Numbered from the stretch's first letter, positions 30,622 to 44,208 are shown. The stretch: DNA of 64,000 nucleotides from Wolfiporia cocos (GCA_029448655.1 JACCLO010000014.1:1426001-1490000); one strand, 5' to 3'. Numbers and translations are program-made. Notes: generated by a model from the letters alone, not told the origin.

Positions 30622-32577
30622 CTAATTGCTATTGACATAGGTGTTCCGCGTAGTGGCGAGGCCAACCCTGGAGTTTTCCACGTCGTATACCGTGTAAAAG
30701 CGTTCCAGGAATGACATCCCGTTAATGAACTCAATCCCGTTGCCGGAGAGCTCCCCGAGGTCGGACACGATGAGGTACATACCGTCATTCGTGCCGCCGA
30801 GCTCAGTATTCAGCTACAAGGAAGGAGCTTCAATGGTCAGCGGGTACGGGAAACGGATGCACAGCGCGTACGCACCGCGCGGGGCCACAGCTGGGCGTTC
30901 GGCGTGAACTCGTATGTGCTCTGTCGTACCATGTCCAGTCAGCACGCTGTCCGCGAGACGAAATGGAAAGAAATGGCGTACGTCGCCGATGTGGAAGTAC
31001 ATGCTCTTCAGTTGTGAGTATTGCTCGCGCGTGATGCGTAGCAGCTGCGTCGACTGATCCATGGTCGCGCCCGTGAGGTTCTTGTACGTGTTGAAGGCGT
31101 CTACACGTATATTTAATCAACGACATTAACCTGCCGTCTGTGCAGATAGCAAATGCGCTCACCCGAAGAGAGCATCATGAGCGTCGTCCCTGTGTCGACT
31201 ATGCCCGCCGTCTTGCTGAGGATCTCGACGTCGCCGTACGAGACGCTCTGGTCGATGCCCACATACTTGTTCGCCGGCGAGCTGGACGTGATCGGTCTGC
31301 CGGCGCCGTCAGCCATCAGAATTTCATTCTCATACTGAAACTCACACATAGTTGAGGGTGCCGGTGTACTTCGACGGATCTATGCCGCCGAAGGTAAGCT
31401 CGCCGTTCACCTGGCCAACCTCGGTCACGGGCGCGAATGATATGCCGACCTCGTACGCGCCGATCAAGCCTTTCAACCACGCGTTGTCTGTCACGGTCGG
31501 GACGCACTTCATAATGTCAGGGAAGAGAGTTCCTGTCGCCGGTGGGTCAATGTGGCTCGGATATGATCCCGATTTTGCGCTCACCACAAGTCAGTTCTGT
31601 AGGGCCGATGCTGCATGAGGCAGGGCTTAGCATTTGGCCTATGTTGCTCCACAAAGAATCGCATATACCTACCCAAGGATCCCGTCTACGCCATCGAAGC
31701 CTTTCGCAACCCAAGCAACACCGATCGACTGGTTCTCGATCGTTAACCCAGGTGCAAGTGTTACTTGGTCGAGGAGCTCCATGCCTTTGCAGTCATCATG
31801 TGAGCAATACATCACGGCATGGGTTGGCGCATATATGCATACCCTTCATTGACCCAGATCCATAGTTGAGGGACTGTCACGGCATGCCTGTGAGTATCAA
31901 TCCAGAGATCGAGCAATCAATCGATCACCACTGACTATTAGATTTGTCGTGGGCACGGTTGTCCCCGATACCACGTACGACTTGTTGGCGCCCACCCACG
32001 TATTCGAACTACCTGTGTCAATTAATAGGGTATCTGTTCATGACTTGTCAGTAATCCTGAAATGCCTCGGTAGATACTCGAAGGAACCCGACATATCTGG
32101 TCCAGACATTATGTGTGACTGTCGAAACCGCGGTGCAAACCTGCGCTCTCATGTGATAGTGACTTACAGGCGGTGGGCGGATTTCCTATCTGGACCTGCA
32201 GACAAACCCATATCGATATCGTCAGCCAGGGCTTTCCATCTCACCACAACATTATTGACCTCAGTGACATAGGACACCGCCTGCGAGGTAACGTCGATAT
32301 CGATCATCGATGCCCCCTGCGCTTGCAGGTCCCCCACCTGGCCTCGCCCTGGGCGATTCGCGCAGAACATACGCGCCCTGGCCCGGTCAATCTCAACCAT
32401 GTTCGCACTCCCCGTGTAGTTCATGCGCCGCGCGAACGGGAGCGACACGAATGAGCGGAATGTCTGCGTCGCATCGTTGGTACTCGGCAATGCGAGCGCG
32501 ACGGGCAGGTCGATGGGCTTCCCTAGTGTATGCTGGACGATTCCCAACAGCAGGGCGACGAAGGCCTGTGTGCGCAT
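30622..32577 (-). CDS. Secreted pepsin-like aspartic peptidase, polyporopepsin type (429 aa)
   Basis: Eleven exons (32577-32260, 32195-32168, 32033-31936, 31873-31843, 31784-31673, 31610-31585, 31532-31346, 31296-31163, 31100-30982, 30920-30876, 30813-30622) sum to 1,290 nt. A signal peptide is visible (MRTQAFVALLLGIVQHTLG), then a propeptide. The two catalytic motifs are DTGSSNTW (Asp about 121) and DTGTT (Asp about 301). Other family landmarks are NYGSGS, FDGVDGILG, GELTFGGID, PITSSSPAN, TPNAQLWPR and the C-terminal FINGMSFLERFYTVYD. MEROPS family A1. It should act outside the cell in acid conditions to digest proteins. The high intron count is usual for basidiomycete peptidases of this family. 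A few borders, such as the acceptor at 31785, could shift slightly. Confidence 0.92.
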
Positions 32578-33039
32578 CTTGCTTTCCTGCTGGACGTTGC
32601 TGATGGAGCGTGGGTGTTGTGCTCGACAGAAACAATGAATACTCATGGAGGACTACTTAATAAGCATTATGCGAGGCTGCTGGGCTGACTGGGAAGGAAT
32701 CGAGGCTGTCTGGATGACGAGCGGCTCACCAGAGGCTAACAAATTAACAAGTGGCGCAGAGGATGGCCAGTCGACGAGTGGCGCGGAGGCTGGCCATATA
32801 TCAAACGATCGTCGGTCAGTTGCGTAGAGGCTGACAGCACTTGCGGTTGCGACGGCGTTCGTCGTATATGTGGTTACAGTATGGAAATACGAAATTCAAC
32901 GAATGAGTTTGCAAGCCTGCGTTGCGCAACATAAGCAATCCAATGCAAAGTGACATCTGACGCAGAAACTTCATTACATAGCAGTAACGAGATGACCAGC
33001 CTCGATCTAACTAAACAGTATGACAGCGAGCGACAAGCC
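32578..33039. other. Intergenic; peptidase promoter region
   Basis: About 460 bp upstream of the peptidase and downstream of the BAH gene. It includes a short imperfect tandem (AGTGGCGCAGAGGATGGCC-like, two units near 32750-32800). No gene seen. Confidence 0.45.
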
Positions 33040-34882
33040 TCAGATAGCGTGCGTACAATTCGGACATACAAAAAGTGGCTCGTGCTCCCATGCCCATGCC
33101 GCACCCTTCAGCTCCCCCTCCCGCTTCGTCCAATAAGGGATGTAAGGGGACGCGAGTAGCGGGACCGGCGTCTCTGTCATGAGACATACCTTGTTGCAGA
33201 TGTCCTGTATGACCTGGAACTCGCTGTCGGCTATGGTTCCCTCGTCGGCACCATTGACTTGAGCTTCAACCTCTAGATTCTTTGCATCATTCAGTTCAGC
33301 CACAAGTGCCTCCACCTTCTCAAGGTAGTATATGCCAAACTTGTCATGCTCCAATGCTGTATAGATCATTCGCCGTGCAAGAACAACTTCGTTGACGTTT
33401 CCAAGCGGAGACCATCCATGCGAGGGTGGCCCTGGGCGTCGAACGATTGGCGATGCGGCAGCGTAGAAGAGACTGGCTGGCAAGTGAGCCAGTATAGACT
33501 CAGGGACCCCACTTTCATGAAGCACTTCGGACAGCGACAACAGGTGCCCATGAGAGCCAGAAAATGGTGCAGTATCCTCGCTTGATGTCGAGGGAGCCGT
33601 GGAGGCTCTGGTATTGATGAGCACGCCATCAACATCCATGTCATTCTCAGAGCGCTGTGAGATGGCTGTGAAACATCATCCAATCAGTAACACGGAGGAC
33701 TTACACGCCTAACAGCCCATTCCAATATCGGACAGTCTTCATCAATATCAGGATCGCCGGCGACCAGGCGCACGCCGCGATCCCCGCAGTAGTCATGTTC
33801 ATCCCGGTCTATGAATCCACGGCTTAACAGACAGCGGTTGTGATACCATTTCCTACAGCTCGGCCTGGGACAGAAACGCATAGACTGATCATCGAACTGG
33901 TCGTCGGAGCCGGGGGATTCCGATGGCATCTGAAATGGTACGTATGCCCTGCAGCAAATACATGTTTCATTATCCGGGTGGTGCTGTTTTAACAATCTCA
34001 GGTAACACATCAAATAGGCATGAATGAAGAATATACCTCAATCCGTTTATTCGGGAGGTTGAAGATTGAGCGGACAAAGAAGGTATCTTGGCGAAGATCC
34101 GGTGTGTACAGCTCACGTTCATCGAACTCGTGGACGTAGGTAGGAGCTGACCGATTTATCAATACCCACCTATATAATTGAGATGAAACCATGTACTCAC
34201 CGAGAAGAGTCCGAACGGATTGTATCTCGGCAACGGTCGAGATAGCACGCTCATATGGCGCAAAGGACCTCACCACGGATTGAGTGGAGCATATGAGCGC
34301 GTCGAGTAAAATAGGGACTCACAAACATTGCTGACGCCTTTTTACCTGCTTTTCCGGCAACAAATCGGCAATATCTGATCCGGAATAGTACCATAAGATC
34401 TTAATCCATGCGTCTTGCTCCTGAGGCCGCTTGCGGATTCCAACGATTCTACCTATCCACGCATTGCTCGTATCGTTCTCGTCTGAATTCAAGATTGCAC
34501 TGTGAATACTTAAGTTAGTCCCGTTATCGTGGCATACTAAATCGACTTACTCATCATTCAGTTTAAAAGTGATTTTAGTGCCACGAAGTTTTGTGCCAGA
34601 TACCGTTGTCATTGTGCTCATCGAGTCCGAATCGTGACCATTATCTTGGTCATCTTGTTCTGCGCACTCCTCAAACACATCCACTGCATATAAGTATAAC
34701 GGTAAGCTCGTACAGCTACTGCCGGCTTTCCAGTCCGTTGACTGACCCGTGATTGACGAAGCCTCGATCATATTTTGCCATTCCAACTCGCCAGGTGTGT
34801 TACCATCACCGGGTGCGGTCACAAACGCCGGCAGAGATTTGCGGCGGCGTGGTCCGCCCCGTTTCCCCTTACGTTTTGGCAT
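33040..34882 (-). CDS. BAH-domain protein with PHD-like zinc finger (about 530 aa)
   Basis: Exons 34882-34551, 34499-34346, 34249-34037, 33983-33705 and 33654-33040 sum to 1,593 nt. The N-terminus is basic (MPKRKGKRGGPRRRK). A BAH-like domain follows: W-IGRIVGIRKRPQ, WIKILWYYSGSD, then LGEYMVSSQ and HEFDERELY ending RQDTFFVRS. A Cys/His cluster comes next, starting CICC and continuing CPRPSCRKWYHNRC, like one half of a PHD finger. The C-terminal 200 residues are helical with no known domain. BAH domains read histones or nucleosomes, so a chromatin role is likely but unproven. The acceptor of exon 3 is uncertain (34249 or 34225, both in phase). Confidence 0.75.
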
Positions 34883-35262
34883 CGAATAGCAGCGACGAGA
34901 CGGTGTGAGGCGACAGGCAACACCACGAGGCCACCCTGCGCCCGGGCGTTGTCCGGAGAATTTCGAGACAAATGAACTTCTCGCGGTGAGTTCGCGTACT
35001 ACCATTCGGTTTGAGTCACTTGCTAGGAGCACATCAATATTGTCGCCGGATTGAAGATTTGGTCGAAGTGCAGTCGTGATAAACGTTCTTTGTTCAGTAT
35101 GTAGGGTCATCGGGAGTACTACTAATGAGACACTCCTGGGCATAAGAGTCCAAATCCGGAGAAGAGCTAACGACTAGTCCGTCACGTACAGACGAAGGTA
35201 ACAAGCGTACAGGTGCAGATAATCTATAGTATTTGTACGAGATAGTAGGGAGCAATCGTCCA
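34883..35262. other. Intergenic between BAH gene and FKS1 3' end
   Basis: About 380 bp. An in-frame extension of the BAH gene runs upstream to 35143, but its sequence does not resemble conserved protein. It would hold the BAH gene promoter and the FKS1 terminator. Confidence 0.45.
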
Positions 35263-38200
35263 TTATACACGCTGGCAAATGCTGCAGTTGATCCGCAGCT
35301 CCTGGCGGATAACGAGAGCTAATAACCAAGTGTAAGGATTATCAGACGTCCCGAGAAGGCGAAATACTCACGAATAGCAATCAATGCTGCGATAATGGCA
35401 ATCGCAAGCACGTAGATGGTACCATACTTGATGATGATCCATCTGCGCTGGCGCTTCTGCTTGATAGAGTACAATGGCGCACGGATCTGTTTTGAAGGAC
35501 GTAGCCAGACTAGTGAGAGTGTCAGCAAATCGTTATGCGGGCGCTAATTTGAGTCGACTTACACAACATCGTCGAGTGCGCGCGATCGACATAGGGGATA
35601 AGGATGGGTGGAGTCAAGATGAGAAGAAGGAAGTGTCCCGTGAGGAAATCCGAACTCCACAGCGACAATTCGATGATCTTCACGATGAACTCGCGAGCCG
35701 GCTGGGAGAGCGCATGCGAACCGAGTCCACGGCCATACCACTTTCCAGTCCACCACGCTCGGTTCGTTTCGTCGTGCTTGAACTCGCGTGACAAGAATAC
35801 GGAAATGAGGACTTTGTGGATTGCACGCTGAATGTAGATCACTGCGATGAGTCCCAGGACGGCGTGAGCAACGTTCCAGGATTCAAGGAACCACTAATCG
35901 CGAGTCAGTAAATGTGACCAGATAGCAGGTGAGATACGCACCAGGAACTCGAAGAATCCGATCATGCCGATGACGCCCAGAGAGTGTGCCAAGAACGCCA
36001 TGACTGACCCGAACTTGGGGAATGGCGTATCGAGGAGCGGCCCAAGGAATAGCGAAAACATGAATAGCGTCAATAGAATCGCGGCGTTCCACACGATGGG
36101 GCCAAGCGAAACGATCGCAATTCGGATAAGCGGACTGGGGGGCTGCACTCCGTCGACGGGGAAGGACTTGACAAACATGTATGCCACAACCATCAGGATC
36201 GCCATGATGACAGGGAACAAAACCTCGGAGAAGATGACTGCTCTCCAGCCGGCACGAGGTACGTCTCCCGATAGCTTTTCCGATGGGTGCCCTAGTTTCT
36301 TCTTCTTGAAGCCGGTGATCATGGTGCGCGACAGACGGCAGTAGCCAATCCACGAGTTCTGGTGCACACGGGAGTTACCACGGTTCATCCATCGCAAGAA
36401 CTCCCTAAGGCGACCGTTAGCGATCATGTATTCGAAACGGATGAAGCACTGACCTGTAGTCCACAATGAAATCTGCGGCAGAGAACTGGTGCGGGTTGAA
36501 AAGGAAGGGTGCAACGCAAAGGGCGAGGACGGTGACCCAGAAGTAGACGACCCAGCCGGTCCACAAGGTGATTGTCACGTAAAGTAACATGACCAGCTGC
36601 CTCATTCCTAGGTAGATGCTTGGACCAGCGAAGCGAGAGTACAGGATGCTGAACGAAATCCTTGTCGTCGCAAAACCTCGTCCAGTGGCAATGTAACGGG
36701 CACCACCGAAAGTCAAGTTGCTCGCAATGGAATGCGAAGAAATCCGCGTAGCGAACACCTCGAAGGCAGGCGAGAGCGACATGAAGTGCTTGCTGAGACG
36801 AAGGACGGCCTTGACGGTGCCACGCTCAACCAGCTCTGCAGCTTGTGTCAGAATGAGCATGTAACACACGGAGGCAACACTCACCCTGCAGGAACAGAGG
36901 TAAATAAGCGATCATGAACACCAAGAAGATACTGATGATGCAGCGGTTTATCCATTGGAAGACAGGCGTAAGGTTATAGCATCCCGCGGCGCTGATGAGC
37001 TGTCCTGACGAGTTATACTTGCAAATCGACAATTGGCCTTTGAGCGTGCCCAAATACACCACTAATTGTTCCAGACCGTCAGCTTTTACGAAGCATCGAT
37101 GTATGGGAAACGCTTACTCGTTGTAATGAAGACTTGCACGGAGAGGATGACGAGCATGTTATGGATGTGGAACCCAGGATGGCCATAGTAGAACGTAAGG
37201 AAGCGGTCGACGGGCAGCTGAGTGCCGAGGTAGTAATACTCGCGACTCAGCATCTGCTCGCCCATACCCGTACCAATCTTCGTCTGGAAGTTCAAGATCG
37301 TGCCGAACCCAAGATCACGCCCTTTGCCGCACTGGTAGTACTCCGTATGCTTGATACGACCGCCACGACCGAACGCGTTCATACCGGCATAGATATCCTC
37401 GTTCAGGTGAAGACCCTTTTGCGCTTTCGAGATACCCCCGCGTGTGTTCATGTAAATGGCATTGAGGAAATCGGGGTGACCGTAGTGCAGCTTGCCGCCA
37501 ATCCATGCCAATGATCGAGCCGTGAGTGTACCGAACGTCTGCTCCTTGCCTGCAGCCAAGTCACCAAGGATACCGATATTCTCCGAGAATATGTACTCGC
37601 GCGCACCGACAATCGCAACTGGGTTCCGCTTGAATTCCTTGTGGCCCCACTGCGCGTACGGGCTCTGGTTAGAAACAGAGTACTCCTCAAACTCGCCGAG
37701 CACGTTCCGGATCTTCAGACACTCCTCCAGATAGTTGTCCTGATTGGCATCAATGAGCTGCAGATATTCGCCGCGATAGAAGATGATCGCATGGTTCTGA
37801 TTGTCGGACTTGCCGTCACCGAGAATCGGATTGCCTGGAAGCTCGATGCGGAACTTGGGTCGACGGCGGCCCGTTTCGGGAATGAACTCAGAATGGCCGT
37901 CAATAAGGGCAGAGAATAATCGAACTTCGCCGCTTTCTTTCCGTCCAGGTTCCTCCTCGAGGTATGCGATTTGCAGATCAGGGTATGCACGAAGCAAGAA
38001 CTCCGCATTCTCTTGCTCTTCCCGGTTGAACTTCGAGTACCGCTGCATTGAGACGACGAACTTGAACTTGCGCCGCGCCATGCGTTCGAGTTCGCGCTCG
38101 AGCCTGTCTGTGTTACCGCCAAACATTTGGACAACCTCCGGGTTCTCTACACGGTAGAGGAGTTTGATCGCCTTCGCATAGTTCATCATGCCGGAAACAG

Positions 38201-41200
38201 TGCGGTAGAGGGTCTGCGCCCGAAGCGATGCCCAAATTCGGGTGCGCAGCGTGAACTCGGGGGCGGCACTCTTGAAACCAATGCAGTAGAACGGGAGATC
38301 GTCGGTCTTCGACTGACCCTTCTCGTCGGTTCCGAAAGGACTATGGCCGTTATACATGGCAGACTCCTCTGCCAAGATTTTGGTATCCTTGACGAAGTTG
38401 TCCCACTCGACCGGATGCAGCTGCTTGAGGTACTCCAGAAGGGTTACGCGAGTGTTCTGGTCTTCTTCCCTAATAATCTCCCTCAGAGAGAGTAGAATCT
38501 ATACATTCCCGTGAGCTGATACAAATATTCAAGTAACGCATTACCAACCTTCTCGCTGTAGTGAGGCGTAAGGACAGTGAACGTTGGCATCGCGTCGACC
38601 GGTAGGGGCTCCGGGACAGCCGTCGTCAACGACTGGGCAAAGAACGAAATACGACGCTCTGCCTCGCTACCCGGATGGAAGAACTCGCCCTGGAAGCCTT
38701 TGTCACCTTGCGCGATGAAGAACGCCGGGGCGCGCAGGCTGCGACGACCATCCGGCCCGACCTCAGCCTGGTGGTAGAGGAGCTTCTGGACGTGGTCGAT
38801 CGAGAGCAAGTGTTCGCGGTACATAGAAATGATAATCGCATTCCAGATCTGCGACACGAGCACCTACCGCAAAGTCGTCAGCTAATCGAATGTACACATA
38901 TGCGAACGGACACGTACCTTCGGCTTGTACCTGGCGTCCATGTCCGACGTAGCGAGCAGCTTCGCGTAGATCCGCTTCGGCAGCCGTGTAAAGATGTCTT
39001 TCCAGGGTGTCCAGATCGACAGACCGAGGAGGAACGAGCGGGCGATGCTCAATACCGTATTCCAGATGATCCACCACAAGAATGTATCAAGGAAGAACAA
39101 GATCAAATCCATAAGATACATTATCGTCAGCGTGAACGCTGCCTGATTCCTGCACAGCGCGTTTCCGAAGTACTTGTCGTTGCAGTTCTGAATCTTCATT
39201 CCGACCATAACGCGGATCGGGTTCTTGAACGATAGTGTCAGGAAGAAGTAAGATTCGGTGAACTTGCATCCGAAAATCAAGATCCACAGAACAATGGACG
39301 ACAATCGCGCAGAATGCGAGAGCGATGGGTAGCTCGCGGTGAATGTCTGGCTAGCGAGGTATTTGCGCGACTTCCCCGCGACACGATCGCCGAACATCCG
39401 CCCCGACGGCAGAATAGCGAACAGGAGCGTCGCGACCACCGAAATGAAGAACTGCACGATACCGAGGATGAGCGCCAAAGAGCCGGCTGTTCCATTGCTC
39501 TCCGCGACGGCGACGTAGATCGTTGGGCCGCCGGTGAGCGCGAGAGTGATGAACAAGAATAGAAGGCGGCGAGTCAGGTGGGAAGTGTTATTCCAGGTAG
39601 TGGGGATGTACGAGAATTCGCCGAGCGTGGCTGCGATCATAATAACCGTGGCGACAGCGCCACCCAGCGCCGTTGCTGACCAAGTAATCGCGGGAGTGTT
39701 GGTGCCGCCGCCATTGTAGATGGTTGGAGAATTATAGGCAGTGTAGAAGAAATACATGGCGATGTGGATGATCCAAATACGGTTGAAGTTGACAAGGAGA
39801 TGCCCAAAGGAACGCTTTTCGTAATAGGTCTTGAAAAACGCTCGGTTCCAGTCGATCTTGCTGAACTTTATGAACCGCTGGGCTGGCGGTAGATCAACGA
39901 GTCGCGTCTGTATGGCCATCAGAACAAATGGCACGACAGCAAGCAGTGGGCTTACCTTGTCAATAAGCACAATACGGGCGATGCCCTCCGGGTACCAGAA
40001 GAGCTGGTTGACATCATCGTAACCAATGATGCTTTCATGATCCCGCTCCCGTCGCACGAACTTCCCGTCGATAACCTCGTAGCCCTGATCACGTATGAAA
40101 GTGTACAAAGGCTTCACCACCGACCGCAGATACAAGCCTTCTGGCACAGCCTCAACCCGGTTCTGGCATTCCGGTGACCGGTAGTAGTCGTCCGCACACT
40201 TGAAGATGAAGCATAGACACTCGGGCACGAATCGCACCTGTGCGGCCTCACCCCAACACAGTAGCCAAAGCGCGATCTGACGCATGCGGTCGTATTGGCT
40301 CATGTTATTCATGGCCTGCCGCCAACGGTCCAATGCGCTGTTGAGCGACTTTTCTGATGCGTTCTTCGGCGCGCCACGCTTGTTAGCGGTTTTGAGCCGC
40401 TGCAAGCCCGGGTTTTGCGTCTGGCCAACCGCGTCATCCAAGTCCAGCTGCGCCGCAAAGTACCATTTGCGGTAGTTTGCGTGCTGCCCGCCAATGTAGT
40501 CCGCATGCAGCGTCAGGAGCGCTTGATTTGGTGACATGCGCGATGCACGGCTATCCAGGAGCTGCATCGTGAAATCGAACTACACAAATCGAGCAAGGTG
40601 AGACAGAATTCTTCGCGCCTACTTAGGCGCGGGAGATCCGGGATGGCACACGCACCATGTTGCGCATCGAGTCGCGCTGAAACCCAAACTTCTGCGTCAA
40701 ATCCAAGAAAATGTCCTCGATCTCCTCCTTTGAGAGCGGTATTTGTCGCTCGGAGCTCCAGGCGGGATATGGTTCGCGCGCACCAGGTCCGTTTGGGTCA
40801 ACGAAAGTGGGTGTCGACGCCTCCGACACGCCTATTCGAGGAGGGCCCAGCGACTCGGCCGAGGGAGCATACTTGGTGTATGGAGCCTCCGCCTCCGAGT
40901 CGGTGTCAGGTTGTGGACCTGGTGAGAGCGAGCGAGGGAGCGCGCGAGAGCATGTGAGATAGCGCCCGTAGCGCGCGGGGCGGTGAACACGCTTACCATA
41001 TGGGTCATACGCGCCATGGTGGTCGTAATAGCGGTCGTCGTCGTTCAGTCCAGTGTTGCTGCCATCAGACATGTACGTGTCCCGACGGTAGTTGTCAGAG
41101 TCGTTATCATAGTACCGTCCGCCGTCTGCTTCGCGCGAGTTGCTGAAGGGGTCGTGGGGGTCGGAGGACGGAGAGGAGGAGATGTACATGCCTTCCTGGC

Positions 41201-41225
41201 TCCTGGGACCAGGACGACCTGCCAT
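35263..41225 (-). CDS. FKS1: 1,3-beta-glucan synthase catalytic subunit (1789 aa)
   Basis: Glycosyltransferase family 48. It makes the 1,3-beta-glucan of the cell wall from UDP-glucose at the plasma membrane and is the target class of echinocandins. Twelve exons (41225-40997, 40918-40656, 40579-39956, 39907-38918, 38863-38549, 38498-37118, 37082-36885, 36835-36454, 36404-35942, 35893-35563, 35509-35372, 35318-35263) sum to 5,370 nt, the usual family length. The order is: hydrophilic N-terminus; FKS1 N-domain ([20 protein letters not shown]); a first cluster of membrane helices (about residues 450-700); the cytosolic catalytic region ([18 protein letters not shown] to [18 protein letters not shown] and [16 protein letters not shown]); a second helix cluster; and a short C-terminus with CSICQ. 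The frame is open 71 codons further upstream, but MAGRP fits the family start. One intron (37083-37117) is only 35 nt. Confidence 0.96.
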
Positions 41226-42733
41226 GTCTGACTCACTACGAGCTCGTCGTCGAGGTCGATGAGGAGACCGAGTGGGGGAAAAGAGAGGTGACGCCGGGCG
41301 GCTGGGCAGTGGGAGCGAAACTAACACTTCATGTCGGAGATCGAAAGTGGCTCCATATTGAGAAGAGAACCCCATATCTGGAATCTGGCTTTCAAATGCA
41401 ACTGGCGCTCTTATCCTTGCGGTGTCCTCGTTCCGCATGCTTCATGCTTCTCTCTGACTGTACCAAGCTGTTTCAAGGAAGTTGTTGCTCTGTAAAATTC
41501 AATATTGCCTTGTCCGACTCTATACATGGTTGCCGAAACAGGCAGTATGACGCAATATCGTATTTCCCATCAGTTCCTCAGACGCCATACCCCGTGAACT
41601 GTCCTCGGCAGCACTACGGAGGCCTTCACGTATATCGCGGCAGCAGTGGCCAGGTGAATGCAGTTGGCAATAGATAGCGGCCGTAGCACTTCACCGCTTC
41701 GTAGAATGCCCAAGAAACTGGTAATAAGTTACAGTAGTTCTCTGTGACATTCTGTGTACGCGTCGCGCATCGATTGGGCGCTTATCGACTTACACCCGAC
41801 AATCAGGCTTTAGCGAGGCTATAAGCCACTACTGCTTGTCGGTTTTGCTCCGCACTCCGCACCTTCTGGTACCTAGAACATGTCCCATGATGACCGACGT
41901 GTGGACGTCTCGACGGCGACGTATCCCAAGACTGGTGCTATATCAACTTGTGTGCATCAATTATGACGGCTTGAGCCAGAAAGTATGAACTTCGATAAAG
42001 GACTGGAGATCAAATACCCGAAGCTTTGTCTCAAGCACGGTGTGTGCTAGCTTGAAGCGTGAAGTGTGGCGATACGTTCTCCCCTGCATCGTGTCATAAT
42101 ACGCCAGCGGCGGAACACGCCACTGTCTTCCCGAGAGAATTCGAGCCGTGAGTGCATATGGTCCTCCAAGGTGTGGAAGACTTCGCGCTGGCCGGGATCG
42201 GCCTCCTGAGGCCACCCCACGAAGATGCGTGATACAGAGTTTCAAGGCATCCAGATGACAGCCTATTGACAAAGTACCAGAGACCTTGTTTGGAGCACTT
42301 GTTTGGAGCATGTTGCCGTTGCTCCTCAGCTCTTCAGCTCCATGCTTGAAGCTATCCCGTGACAATCTCCTCTTGACATTGTCTGTGCATTCATGTGAAG
42401 TAGTCATATCAAATCCGCTATTCGTGCGTGGCTGAAATAGGAATGCGTACACACTAGTTCCCATGTATCCTGGAGATTATCTGCCCTAGAGATAGAAAAG
42501 TCCGCGCTGACGTCTGTAATGAAGACAGGCTACAGGCTGTATGTTCGCGACCCATGACGAGACACTGTCGCACAGTTCTCGAGCAGTCAGTAGCAACCGA
42601 GGTGCAAGTCTGGAATGAGCCTGGGAACACCAGGCTCGGGCCGAAATAAGTTAAAGTGTGGGTAAAGACGCTGGAAGACGAAAGCATCCCCGCAACGTCT
42701 GACAACACGCCGTATGCACTCACACGGAGCTCT
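41226..42733. other. Intergenic; FKS1 upstream region
   Basis: About 1.5 kb. Open frames at 41288-41677 (+) and 42464-41961 (-) show no family likeness or plausible intron pattern. The region should hold the FKS1 promoter and the terminator of the next gene. Confidence 0.5.
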
Positions 42734-43606
42734 TCACCGTTGTCGTCCATGTGCCAGCCAGTAGCGGAAGCACGCGTACGCCAGAGCGGCGAGAATTGCG
42801 CAGCACATCGTGATCAGTCTCGTGTTGATCACGGACGTCTCGTGCTCCACCTGCCATCTGTGAGCGCAGGGGAACTGGTGCATGTTCAGACTCGTACGCA
42901 CCACGGAAGCAAAGGGCGAAAGTATAGGAATCGTAAAGTGCGACGGTAACGCCCAACGCGAGGGCGTCGGCCGTTGCGCTCGAGACAACAGGTATATGGT
43001 CGTAGATACGAACGCGATCAGACAAGCAAACAGAGTCATCTGCCCGTAAGTATGGAATGCGGGTCAGCGTGAGTGAGACCGGAGTCCACGGTGATTGATT
43101 TACCGCGAGTATCTCCAGCTTCGCGTACCGCTCATCGTGAGACCGTTGCAGCACGGCAAGCTCCCGCTACGACACTCGGATTGAGCATCACACGCGCTGC
43201 ATCGGAGCGAGTGCCTGGGCTTGGTATCGACATAGAGACTCACCGCTCGTTTCTTTTCCTCTGCCGCGGACAACGCGCTCAATTCGTTCTCGTGGGCAAG
43301 CCGTGCTGTTAATAGTGTTTCTGCTGTGAGGGCACGGGCAGCCCAGTACTGCTCCGATGTTGTCTTGGGCTGGACCGCGGGTGGCGCAACCACCGCAGAT
43401 TTGTTCACCAGCGTAATCGCTGTCGTGCTGCTCGGGGGTCTCGCGGGTGTTGCGACAGCCGCCCGCGCAAACATCATAGTACGACTTTGACTTGTGGGAG
43501 ATGATGCGGTGTCCAGGATAGCCGTAGACTTGTTGCTCGTCCCAGGATGACTAGCAGATGCATGTGCCGAGGTGAAATGGGGAGCGGGCTTCCTGAGCTT
43601 GTTCAT
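42734..43606 (-). CDS. Small coiled-coil protein with two membrane segments (243 aa)
   Basis: Exons 43606-43244, 43166-43104 and 43039-42734 sum to 732 nt, each in phase 0. The N-terminal 85 residues are Ser/Thr/Ala/Pro-rich. A helical, probably coiled-coil segment rich in Ala, Glu and Arg follows (about residues 85-140, ending HDERYAKLEILA). Then come a hydrophobic helix (MTLFACLIAFVSTTIYLL) and a second near the C-terminus (ITMCCAILAALAYACF), with a basic tail. No named family recognised. The layout suggests a small organelle or ER membrane protein, but this is inference. A 45-nt in-frame stretch at about 42850-42895 has intron-like borders that do not fit phase, so I kept it as coding. Confidence 0.7.
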
Positions 43607-44208
43607 GATCTTGACGGGCGATATATGCGAGGCCGGAGGATTGCAGAAATCAAAGAAACCACGAGAACACTGGAACAGCTCTGCTTTAGCTTCAGCATTT
43701 GGCCAGCCTGATGAGATTCATGCCTTGGTCAGAGGACAACACGATTAATAGAGTGGACAAGCAGGGCAGGAGGCCGAGCCGGCGCCGAGTCCTTCGCGGC
43801 TTCTGAAAGCTGATGGCAAATTCCGATGGATCTGGTATGCCCGCCTCAAGTATAACTAATTCTTGTAAGATTCAACAGAGACCGAGAAGCCATTGACGAC
43901 AACAATTGAGGCATGAGCCAGCAGGTACTTGTTTCTGGCACGCAGGCCAACAACATTCGATCCCTTCGGGCCTCAGCAACATATTCGTCAGTACTGCCTC
44001 GCTGCTTCCAGACATGTACATGTTCTCCATATTCATTACATCGCTTCCTAATGTAGATGAGACAATGTAGAGCAGCCAACCAATCGCACACCTATGCAAG
44101 CACCACAAAGTTGTAAAATTACATGGACATAGTCCGTAGATTTCATTGGTATTTCTACTCATCCGGCCCGCAACGTGCAAGTTACCGGGCCGCCACCGGG
44201 GTATCACA
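43607..44208. other. Intergenic, no gene seen
   Basis: 600 bp between the membrane protein's start and the kinase's stop. Only antisense and shadow frames occur here. Confidence 0.5.

Noticed and set aside
35964..36344. 126-codon plus-strand frame within FKS1
   Set aside because: Shadow of a membrane-helix exon of the synthase.
42850..42895. Third intron in the small membrane protein gene
   Set aside because: The borders look like GT-AG, but removal breaks the phase. Reading through keeps the frame and the second membrane helix.
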